Shown here: positions 22,207-31,295 of the stretch, in pieces | Layout: each line of letters opens with the position of its first letter | Position numbering within the stretch: the first letter of the stretch is position 1 | Source of the DNA: Flammula alnicola | Taxonomy: Eukaryota > Basidiomycota > Agaricomycetes > Agaricales > Strophariaceae | Length of the DNA stretch: 64,000 nucleotides | NCBI GenBank assembly: GCA_015499995.1 | Contig: JADNRV010000203.1 | Span: 1 to 64,000 of the forward strand | Direction: 5' to 3' | The notes under the pieces: generated by a model | The model's input: the letters and a program-made list of their open reading frames with translations, nothing else | Database searches by the model: none | What the model was told of the DNA's origin: nothing | Made by a program: the position numbers and the translations under genes

Positions 22207-22283
22207 GTAGCATTGAGGGAAAAACTCTATGCAAACAAGTACAAATTGATGATGTACTACTGGAAGTGAACATTTCCATGCAT

Positions 22284-23743
22284 TAATATGGCCGCAAACC
22301 AGCCACGCGTGAATTTTGCAATATATCCTCTTTTACCTATAGAATATAACCGAGACAGAGAGACTATAACGCACCCAAGTTAGTAGTCTAAGGCCTAGCT
22401 ATGCGACTACTAGCTGTCATATAACCTGTGACAATGGTAATCAAATGTGGTTCAGAGCTAGCTGAGTCCATCTGATAAGCCGGAGACAGTTAAAAGTTAG
22501 AAAACAGTGAAACACAGAACGCATTAGTCATAAACGACTAGCGAGGCGCAAACACACCATGGGGAAATATATTAAAAAGACTTCGGGGTGCTTTGAAACT
22601 AGTGCATGGCGAAATCAGTACAATCAATGCATTGCTGAATAGCTAGCTATAAAATACTACAGCTAGGAGTACGGGAAGCAGCTAGCGAACATTTAGAACG
22701 TGCACGCGTCGACTCCTAGCGAGCGTATCTGGTGACTTGATGGGAAACGCACAGGACGTGGACGTGCTAGTTAGACGCATGCTCTACCCGCGGGACTACC
22801 GGAAATGGGAATATGATGAGAAAGGAAAGACGGAACCGGCATCAATGATGGCCGCAGATCTGGAATAACGCAGCACTGCTAGCCGAGACGCATGTTTGAT
22901 GCGCATGGTACGCGAGAGTCAGGCGCATCCTAGCGCGCTGAAATGGGATGAATTTCCAAATTTTTGACCGCTATCTGGTCACCTGGAATACTCAACCCTA
23001 TACCCATTGCCTGCAGGCATTATTTACAAGAGATAAGAATGTTTTACCTTATTTTATTCGCATACCAGAACCACACATAGTTGTAGTATAAAAGATGTAC
23101 CTCTGTAACTAGTTACAAAAAGCAATCTCTTCCCTGTTTTATTTCGAGCTAAGACGCAGTGTCTAGTAAGAAAGAAGACGAATAAAGGATCAGTTTGACT
23201 TCATAGAGTTCGTTTGAAGCCAGAGAAGGCTTAGTTAAGTAAAGAGAAAGTTCTTGAGGACAAGGTCCAAGAATTTAGAAGCCAGAGTGTGCTTAGAGGC
23301 CAAGAGAGCGCCTAGAGAGTCAGAAACAGAGTCCACAGTGGGCTAGCAGATTGTTCAGAAGGTAGCACACAGTGCGGCCTTAGTTTCAGACGAGTTCCCA
23401 AAGCTTCAGAGCAGCTAGTGCTTCGAGATTCGAGCTAGCAGCATCCTAGAGAGTTCCTCTCAAATAAAAACCCATAAAATTAATAAAACCATTCATCCCT
23501 GTGATAAAATGAGGCTTGAAACTACAATAAAACATGTGTTTGAATAATCCCTCATACCCACTTTAAACGAACCATGAGGCACTGTCTACAAGTCAGCTAG
23601 CTAAACAAAACAAACACTGTGGAGTACAGCACACTACATATTACTAAAGCTAGTAGAGCATCGCTCGACCTAGTTAGGATCTCGCTCCGCAGTTGTGTGT
23701 GCGGTTTAGGTCACTGAGCGCGTAGCGCGTAGCGGGTCTCTCA
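22284..23743 (+). repeat. LTR-A, second full copy (5' LTR of family C element)
   Basis: It starts TAATATGGCCGCAAACC (TG decayed to TA) and ends GGGTCTCTCA. Length 1,460 bp, matching 12,235-13,688. It is followed by PBS, leader and the start of a gag frame that resumes after a 4.27 kb insertion, so it is the 5' LTR of the family C element although it also abuts family B pol on its left. TATAAAAG is at 23,087-23,094. Confidence 0.9.
23087..23094 (+). promoter_or_regulatory. TATA box of LTR-A (second copy)
   Basis: TATAAAAG sits in the same context as at 13,041 in the first copy and would position LTR-driven transcription of the family C element. Confidence 0.6.
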
Positions 23744-23745
23744 TC

Positions 23746-23764
23746 TGGAGCCCACCGTGAGGGG
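23746..23764 (+). other. Primer-binding site, family C
   Basis: TGGAGCCCACCGTGAGGGG follows LTR-A after a 2-bp spacer. It is the same site as in family B, differing at CpG positions. Confidence 0.82.
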
Positions 23765-24107
23765 TGGTTTAGAAACCTATTTTATTGGAACTTTGAAATT
23801 CGTAGCATTACACAAAACCGTTACAATTGAGCGAGGACGTTTGTAAAAGTGAAGTCAATCGAAAAATACCACATCTAGTCAGTGAAAACGGCGCCTAAGC
23901 CAAGCAATCCGCCGTCGTCGTTGGCGAGACCCACGCAGCCAGCTAGTGGACCTTCACAAAGCGGGCTGCAACCCAGAGGTATGCGTAACTCGCAAGCTGC
24001 TGGTCAAATACCGGGACTACATCAGGAAAAACACTTTTGCCCCAGGTCATCCTAGGAAAATTTGGCTGGAAGACATACTACCAGGGCATCCCAGGGCGCA
24101 TATAGTG

Positions 24108-24237
24108 CCCTGGGACACTCCTGTGACGCCAGGAGACTTCCCAGAAAGTTCCATCAATTTTAATATATCCTATGACACTCCTGTGCCACCAGGAGCTTCC
24201 CAGAAGGTTCCATCAATTTTAATATATCCTATGACAC
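24108..24237 (+). repeat. Two tandem copies of a ~65-bp unit
   Basis: The unit CTGGGACACTCCTGTGACGC...CCAGAAAGTTCCATCAATTT is repeated directly as CTATGACACTCCTGTGCCAC...CCAGAAGGTTCCATCAATTT. It lies just inside the left TIR of the TA-flanked element; the right subterminal region is CCTAGG-rich and not simply its mirror. Confidence 0.7.
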
Positions 24238-24379
24238 TTTCAGAGCAGTCTAAGAATCTAGGTGGCCTTTTTCCAAATATAATTCATTTTATAGCTACAT
24301 AATGTAAAATTATATTACCGAAGTGTTTAACTACGTACTCAACATGATGTTCCTAAGGACCTAGTTGTCGTTCATCTCA

Positions 24380-24750
24380 ACATGTCCAACTCGGTGTCAT
24401 CGTCATTGCACCCGCCGTTGCGGCGTCATCGTGTCATCGTTGATGCACCCGCGCCGTCGTGGCTTCATCATTGTTGTACCCGCAGCTGCGCCGTCATCGT
24501 TGTTGCACCTGCTGCATCATGGCGTCGCCGTTGTAGCTACTAGCCGCGGCATCGTGATGTCGTCGTCGACGCACCTGGCCCTCATCGTCATATCGAAACG
24601 GCGTCATGGCATTGTTGTTGTTGCACCCGTGGCATCATGGCATCGTCGTCGAAGCACTCGCCATTGCGGTGTCATGGTATCGTCGTCGTTTTCATCATCA
24701 TTGCACCCGGGGCGTCGTGGTGTCTTCGTCGTTGCACCCGCAACCCACAG
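24380..24750. repeat. Degenerate GTC/GCACCC minisatellite
   Basis: Units of about 40 bp with consensus blocks GTCATCGTTGTTGCACCCG are repeated in degenerate form. Long open frames here are a by-product of the CGTCGT-like bias and carry no domain. Similar but distinct minisatellites lie at 43,975-44,640 and 55,450-55,980. Confidence 0.7.
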
Positions 24751-24820
24751 CCCCTCCTCGACTCCGTAAATCCACCCAACGACGCTCGCAGTGCACATGT
24801 TTGCGCGGGGCGGGTGAAGT

Positions 24821-25217
24821 TAGGGAACTGCACGGGTATCGCTGCGGGTTACGCGGGTTTTTTGATGTTTAGCACGTAGTATTTGTCAATACAAATTTTT
24901 TGCAATTTTTTTTATGCAAAACGGTTGAAAACTGACCAAGTTATGCATTTTTTAAGTTTGGTACTCATAGGTCCGAAATTGATGTCACACGGGCCACGGG
25001 TAAGCGTCACGGGTGTCACAAATACCCGTGACGCTTACCCGTGGCCCGTGTGACATCAATTTCGGACCTATGAGTACCAAACTTAAAAAATGCATAACTT
25101 GGTCAGTTTTCAACCGTTTTGCATAAAAAAAATTGCAAAAAATTTGTATTGACAAATACTACGTGCTAAACATCAAAAAACCCGCGTAACCCGCAGCGAT
25201 ACCCGTGCAGTTCCCTA
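24821..25217. mobile_element. Foldback MITE, perfect 194-bp arms, 8-bp target duplication
   Basis: Arms 24,821-25,014 and 25,024-25,217 are exact inverted copies as far as I can read, with a 9-bp loop (25,015-25,023). The ends read TAGGGAACTGCACGGG. GGTGAAGT flanks both sides (24,813-24,820 and 25,218-25,225). An 8-bp duplication and TAGGG ends fit the hAT superfamily. Arm identity implies recent insertion or recent formation. No coding capacity. Confidence 0.93.
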
Positions 25218-25225
25218 GGTGAAGT

Positions 25226-26690
25226 GGGCGTCGCGATGGTTGGCTCTGGGTCAAGCGCAAACCGGGTAAGCTTGGAGCTGCCGAACGGATTCGACGCCTC
25301 GATCGTCGGCGAGCGGGTTGAGGGTGTCGCGAACCGGCTCTGTGATAACAATGATGAAAGGTTTGCACGTATAATTAAAGCAACTCACCTTGTCTTTGAG
25401 GTCATCAACAATACTCTTAAGGGGACCGCTCGCACTGGATGAGCGGGTGTGCGAGTTGTGCGAGTTCGTGATGAGCGCCGGCTGGAGGAAGGGTAGTCAG
25501 TCGTAGTGGTGGTTGAAACGAAGGAGTTGTAGCGGTTGGAAGGCGGCGACGTCGAAGGGCGGTGGTGGTCGAGATGATGCCAGCGGGCATCGACTCGGCG
25601 GTGGCGGCGGTGGCGGCCCTCATCGTCATGTTGAAACGGCGGTGGGTCGTTTGCCGGTCGCTGGGCCGTCGTCGTTGTCGCTGGGCCGTCATCGTCGCTG
25701 GGACATCGTCATCGATGCACCCGCTGTTGGATCAGCGAGACGGTGGAGGAGGATGCGCAGGTGGCGCTGGTGGTGGCAGCCGAGTCAGTTGCACTGGGGT
25801 CAGCGGCGGCAGCGGGGGAGCTCAAGGTGGCGTCCGCGCTGGGTGTGGAGGTCGAGGTCGAGTTGGTGGTGCTGTCGTCGTCGGCGGTGGTTGTGTCAAT
25901 CGTCCGTGGCTCCAGTGGTGTACGTAGGCTGTGGCCTGTAGGTGTCGAAGGGTGCTCGTCCTCGCAGCGTCGTCCTCGCAGCTGGTCATCTTCATGGTCG
26001 GTCGTCTTTGGGGCTCGTCGTGAGTGTCCTCGCATCCGTGGTTGCGGACTCATCCCCACGGTTGGCTCGCGTCGTCCTTGTGGGCGTCATCGCAGCCAAT
26101 CTGCCATTCGTCGTGCTCGACGTCCGTCGGTCATGCTCGCATCTGCCATGCTCGGGGTCGCCGTCGGTCACCATCGGTCGTGCTGGTCGCTCTCGCAGTC
26201 CGTCAGTCGCGCTTTCCAGCAGGTGTGCTGTCCGTCTGTCGGTCGTGTTCGCAGTCCGTCGGTAGTGATCCTCGCTGACTGTCGGTCAACCTCGCCAGCC
26301 GTCGTCCTTGTAAGGGGGCGGCAGTCGTGGTGGTGTTGTTGTTGGACCGGGGTAGCCGGTGGACGGCGCTTGGTGACTGAGTTGGCGCAGCGGATGGGGC
26401 TTGCAGGTGAGGTAAGGCCGTGGTCGATGTCCCAAGCACAGATTCGACGAACTGCCGTTCGTCGTCTCCTGGTACAAGCTGTGGGAGGATGTGAGCGTCC
26501 GTGTGTGTGCGGATTGAAGTAGAAGAGCGGAATGAGTCGGTAAGGGCCTGCCCTTGGTGTCTCAGTCCCCTCGCTGCCCACCTGAACCCTACATCCCTCG
26601 AAGATCGGAGGAGCACGCGACGGCGTCAACTCGTTTGTTCGTGCATCTTGAGGGGCACCGCGTGGGGGAAGAGGCAAGAGAGGGCTGGTG
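25226..26690. other. GC-rich low-complexity region, no supported gene
   Basis: Dominated by GTCG/GGCGG-type words and GTCGGTCGT repeats, this region has overlapping long open frames on both strands with Ser/Arg/Val-rich composition and no recognisable domain or conserved splice pattern. I read these frames as composition artefacts. Confidence 0.6.
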
Positions 26691-26790
26691 GTGGTGGTTA
26701 GAGATCGAGATCAACGACGTTCAACCTCGTTGATCTTTATCCGGCAGTTTCCGAGTAAGACTCGGAAATTGCGACCACCGACGAGCACAA
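26690..26790. repeat. Repeat block shared with the 45.3 and 46.2 kb foldback arms
   Basis: GGTGGTGGTGGTT followed by GTTGATCTTTATCCGGCAG and TTTCCGAG resembles 45,303-45,375 (GTTGATCTGTTATTCGGCG) and the reverse complement of 46,150-46,235. It includes a small hairpin TTTCCGAGT-AAG-ACTCGGAAA (about 26,749-26,769). The two large non-autonomous elements therefore share building blocks. Confidence 0.55.
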
Positions 26791-26843
26791 GACGAGCAGG
26801 CCGACCCAGCGAGGCGTTACAATTTCTGATCCAGCGAGGCGTT

Positions 26844-26875
26844 ACGGATTTGCGACATGCATGTCGCAAATCCGT
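26844..26875. repeat. Perfect 32-bp palindrome
   Basis: ACGGATTTGCGACATG followed directly by its reverse complement. A 15-bp direct repeat, CCAGCGAGGCGTTAC, lies at and just before its left edge (about 26,805 and 26,831). It could extrude a cruciform or be a short insertion footprint. Confidence 0.8.
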
Positions 26876-28290
26876 CACAGAGAATAAACAAAGGTTTGAA
26901 CTGACATTGGACTTAGACGCGAGGACGCGTCTGGTCACATGACTGCATGGTCACATGCCCATGTTGAACTTCGAATGTTCGAGAATCGACTTAGCGGACT
27001 TAGCTTCATCCTTGTCTCGTTTCTTCCTACTAATTACAATATCTCTCAGGCAGCACTTGGGGCGGAGTGCCCCTCCGCCTCGTACGAGGGATGTGGGCAA
27101 GGTATGTGGTTACCCAACTACCCTCGACGTGACTAACCCGCCCCTTGTTTCACACAGAACCACACCACACTGGGTTCGAAACCCCTGGCACGTCGTCGCG
27201 AATGACGGAACCCCTTACGCCGCAGCTAAACCCAACAGCTGCAGGCCAGCATTGATTCCTCTGTCATTGCTATGCAGAAAATGTACGTACCTCTTTGGTT
27301 TCGACGTCAGTCTCACCTTGCTGACTCGTTCTCCTCTTCTAGAGCAACCATGACCACCGATGTGCCTTCGCCACACCGTTATGCTGCTATGTACCCATGG
27401 TCGCAGAGGTGCCATTCCACAGACGATCCAGGCGTTGTTTGGGACAGTTTGGAGTCACGAACGGGGTGGGATGGAGTGGTCTGCTTACTGGGCGGTATGG
27501 TGCCTCGGACATGTGGCGGCGGCGAGAATTGAGGGTGAACGCTGGGTGCGGATGATGGGCAGAGGCATCTGGGAGACGATGTCAGCTATTGAAGGTACGT
27601 GTGCAAAACGGATCTGTTTGCTTACCCAAATTAACTGGGTGCAATGATGTAGCTGCTCACTCAAGAGTTCAGTAAGCGATGAAACAACGACAACAGAGGT
27701 GATTCAACTCGAGGTAAGCACAGCTTCAGCACGTATGAGCATAGTTCACTAACATCACCCATATGACAACCCTCTTTTGTCTAGGTACATAACATTTTGC
27801 CAATGGTTAATTGTGGGTTACAGGTAGCTGGGCCCCTACCCGTACCCATTTCCATTGGTACCCATACCTGTGACCCAGGCAGGTATAACCTACCCATGCA
27901 ATATCCTAGACATGTATTAAATGTAACTAGATAATTATGTAGTTCGCTAGTCCCTGTACTGTACTGTACTATAATATATATTGATTCAAAACTACTGGCA
28001 AAGTGTGCTTTGAGGCAGGGCAAGGGAACCCCAGGGCAATAGAAATGCAAATTGACCCAATCCTAAGACCTATTGTGTTATCCTAGGACACTCTGAGTAA
28101 ATTTGGCTGCAATCTAGGAAACCATTAGGTTGCCTCCAGTGCGTCCTAGGGTGTCCTAGGTTACCCTAAGGAAAAGTTATCTCCTAACTGACGCCCAAGA
28201 GAGTATGAGCACCCTGACTGACCTAGCACTCTTAGGCTGCCCTAGGAGTTCCTTGGGAAGACCTGGGGAAAAAGTATTTTTCCTGATGTA
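26876..28290. other. Right part of the TA-flanked element, no supported gene
   Basis: I see no convincing exons. There is an imperfect palindrome of ACCCGTACCC/GGGTACC words near 27,815-27,880. CCTAGG-rich sequence with repeated TCCTAGG words runs from 28,050 to the TIR at 28,262-28,290. Confidence 0.45.
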
Positions 28291-30222
28291 CCTAACGAAA
28301 ACCCGGGAAAGAAAAGAAGAAGAAGAAGGAGTAACACACCAAAATCGAGCACGATTGCGGAACAAAACGAGCCAGTTGGAGAAACTAGTGAAAACCGAGT
28401 GTCTGTAGAGCCTCAAATGGAAGAATTCCGTTCAGCAAAATCAGAACCTCTGTCACCTAGCCTCTCAATAAGCTCGAAAGAAACTAGCTTGCTAAAAGAG
28501 AAAATACCCGAAGATTGGGACCAAGCTAGTAAAGAAGAACTAGGAAAGGAGTTACTAAAGGAAATTCCGCTAGGACGAGATTTAGGACTAGACAAAGAGG
28601 AGGAGAGCCGTCCATCCACTAGCAAAGAAAAACAGAGACAAAAATCTCAACCAAAAAAGCAGGAGACATACTCAGCGGCTTTTGTGAGATTTATAGTAGA
28701 GCTAGCTAAAAAAAAACTAGGAAGACCCGATACTATGCCCATCATGCCGATGCCAGCTAGGAATCAGAAGGGGGCGCCTCAGTTTGAAGATAGCAGGCCA
28801 GAAGAGTTGTTGAGATATTTCGACGACTTAGAGGAGTGTTTCAAAGGGAATACGGGATTGACGAACATTGATAAAAAGAAATATGTTGGACGATACATAT
28901 CGCCCAGAATAGAGGTGCAATGGCAATCCTTTGACTCATATGTGGGTGCAGGAAAAACCTATGTCGACTACAAGAAAGATATCATTAAGGATTACCCCGA
29001 AGCTATAGGTCTATCTACTGGATCTCTGAAGCGCCTTAAACAAGTGTGCAAAGAAAATCAGAGAATCAGAGAATCAGATCTCTCGGAGCTGTTAACGTTC
29101 AAAAGAGCATTTAAAGTCGAGTCCAAGAAGCTAGCGGAAGCACTGACATTGCTAGTGAATCATACGCTAGTAGCCTACTTTGCGGGATGCCTCACCTCAG
29201 AATTCTGAAACCGAGTATATGCCAAGCTAGATCTGCAGGCAACTCAGTCAAAGGATATGCTGGATTTCTTAATCAGCAATAATGTGGGAGGACTCACCGT
29301 GTCGACTGCACCACCAGCTCAGGCGGAAGACAGGTACAAGCTAGACAAGTTTATCCGAGTGGCAGAAGACCTAGCTCGGGCACTAAATCCTGGAGCCACA
29401 GGAGTGGAAAGGGAGGAGTTACCACTGGTGCCTCTGGTCAGAATAAAAACAGAGAGCATGGTGCTAGCTCCAGTACAACAAGAGCTAGAGAGTATCAAGC
29501 AGGAGTTTTCCATCTTCAAAGATTGGATAACAACTAGCGAGAGAAATCAGAAGCAGTTGTTGGATGAATTCAAAAATAGCATTCATCAGCAGACAAGGAT
29601 GGTGCAGCAAATGCCTCCACCCCAGCCGGCGCCTATGAGGATGTATCAGCCTCCACCGCTGCCAATGATGCGCTATCAGCCACCAGAAGCACCTAGGAAC
29701 TGTTTCTATTGTCATATGACAGGTCATATGTATCGAGACTGTCCCGTGCACCAAGCTCATCTGAATACTGGCAAAGTGAATCTAGGAGAAGGAGGGAAGC
29801 TATATTTCCCCGATGGCAGAATGATCTCGTTTGACCCAACTAGGCCTGTCAAGGATCGAGTAGATGAGTGGCACGCAAAGCAGAAAACTGACGTCGTGTT
29901 CCAATCATGGGAGACCGAGAGCGTACCGGGGATGTATCATCTCCAAGCGCATCAAGGTTCCATGTCGCTCTACACGAACCAGCAGAGAGATCAGAGGGAC
30001 GAGGTGATAGAAAAATTGAGACAAGAGTTGCAAGGGAGGCCAGGTCCGTCCTACCAGTCGAGACCTAGCATGGTCTATCAGCAGCAGCGACAAGATGAGA
30101 TGGATGAGTATAGAGAGACGTATGAGGAGATGCTAGCTGCAGCAAAACAGGGGACCATACTAGCATTAACTAGGTCGGGGCAGCCACCTAGAGGAGAAGT
30201 CGAGGATCCGGGTTTCGATTGA

Positions 30223-30735
30223 GTTCGATGAAGGCAAAAGCGGGTACTAGGAGACAGAAAGCGACTGCTCCTAGACTGACAGTGCTGGAGGATGTAAACA
30301 AAAAGAAACGCATAGAGGAAATAGAAAGTAGTGATGAGGAAGAAGAGGAGCTAGCTCCGCGACAGAGGACAGCGGCCCTGAAATCAAAGCAGAAATGGGT
30401 GGACTTCGAGATCGCCGAGGTTAATCCTGAGACTGTGGCGCAGCCGAAGCCGAAGATGATGCTGTACATTGACATACCGCCCCTGTCAAAGGTTGTCAAA
30501 ATGAAGCCGAAGCCCAGGGATGAGCCAATTCCTAATGTGAAAAAGAAGGGTCCGGCATATAAACACCGGGCGCCTATTGAAGATGAAGTCGATATCAGTG
30601 AAATGGTGGAACAACTAAAGCAGTTGAAAGTTGAACTCACTCATCAGCAAAAGCGGGAAAAGCGGGTGAGCCTGGTTGAAAGTCCACCAGGAATGCCGAG
30701 AATGGCAACCTACACAAATCCAAATACACCCTCGT
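30223..30735 (+). pseudogene. Family C Gag-Pol linker, cut by the Plavaka insertion
   Basis: The frame continues from about 30,219 in a different register than gag: Lys/Glu-rich (EEIESSDEEEEELAPRQR), then PPLSKVVKMKPKPRDEPIPN and KKGPAYKHRAP, which parallels EKEGPAYRTQAPV of family B. The family similarity fades after about 30,650, and Plavaka DNA starts near 30,735. The change of frame at 30,220 could be a natural Gag/Pol boundary or a mutation. Confidence 0.65.
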
Positions 30736-31295
30736 ATAGTCTTGTCATATCGTCATCCGCCTTGTGAAAAGTTTGCCAATTCGTTCCAATAATTATTATC
30801 CTTCCCAATCTTGGGGCCAACCTTGTGGGAGGTTTGTCAATTCGTCACCATGTTTTTCGATATCCACAGGCCTTGTCGTGCCCATGACATGGCCTTGTCC
30901 ATCTTTTACCCACCATACCACACATTGGCAAATTTTCACAATCAGTATTTTCCTCTTGTCAATTTTCTTACAAGCTTTATGAAGCCATTGTCAACACTTC
31001 ACCCCGCTGGTGACTTTTTACCAGCAGGATTTTCGAATGGCAGTGCTTGGCCTGGTCGAGCTGGAGTGCAACCGTTTTGCCACACGTGACCTTGTGGCAA
31101 AAGTGTTGCATGACGTCACACGTGTCGTGGTAAGACGCCAACCTGTCACCCTCCATTGTTGCTGCCTCAAACCTCCAGTGTCAGTGTAGCCTATATCGCT
31201 GGTCACCTTGTACTGTGGCTGCCAATAGCACTCCCGCTCGGGTTGATAGCTGCCGCAGTGTACAATGTCACCCATATCACTGGCAGTACAGCACC

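Larger units (their letters stand above)
15223..22283 (+). mobile_element. Ty3/gypsy family B, copy 2, internal region
   Basis: It contains PBS, gag, protease, RT, RNase H and integrase in Ty3/gypsy order. The 5' LTR is LTR-B (13,767-15,221), but the sequence runs straight into LTR-A at 22,284 with no 3' LTR-B, so the element is chimeric or recombined. It is inactivated by many frameshifts and stops. Compared with copy 1 it has lost many CpG sites. Confidence 0.92.
24020..28290. mobile_element. Non-autonomous TA-flanked TIR element (4.27 kb) inserted in family C gag
   Basis: The left end reads CATCAGGAAAAACACTTTTG and the right end, reverse-complemented, CATCAGGAAAAATACTTTTT; both continue CCCCAGGTC. 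TA flanks both ends (24,018-24,019 and 28,289-28,290). Excising the insert with one TA restores an uninterrupted gag frame, which fixes the boundaries. TA duplication suggests mobilisation by a Tc1/mariner-class transposase, but I see no transposase inside. The interior is tandem repeats, GC-rich low-complexity DNA, a foldback MITE and short palindromes. Confidence 0.85.
23888..30222 (+). pseudogene. Family C gag, split by a TA-flanked insertion
   Basis: The N-terminal part (23,888-24,019, Pro/Ser-rich, e.g. PPSSLARPTQPASGP) and the rest (28,291-30,222) are in one frame once the insertion 24,020-28,290 (one TA copy included) is ignored. The rest has a basic stretch, a charged helical region, a capsid-like block (RNQKGAPQFEDSRPEELLRY near 28,760) and a CCHC knuckle (CFYCHMTGHMYRDC, about 29,701-29,742). 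One in-frame TGA at 29,206-29,208 stands where Arg is expected. The frame ends with TGA at about 30,220. No ATG is obvious at the start. Codons are rich in CTAG, unlike family B. Confidence 0.85.

Noticed and set aside
24380..24750. Possible CRISPR-like array
   Set aside because: Units are degenerate and contiguous without unique spacers, and the organism is a eukaryote; a minisatellite explains it.
24604..24879. Frames ending in the MITE arm, with mirror frames at 25,159-25,368
   Set aside because: The two sets are the same peptide read from the two arms of the palindrome; not genes.
25513..26677. Several long overlapping open frames on both strands (60-259 codons)
   Set aside because: GC-rich, GTCG-biased DNA with few stop codons; frames overlap on both strands, have no domain, no splice pattern and no conserved start.
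27360..27647. Trp/Gly-rich frame of 95 codons
   Set aside because: It overlaps another frame, has no recognisable domain and lies inside a non-autonomous element.
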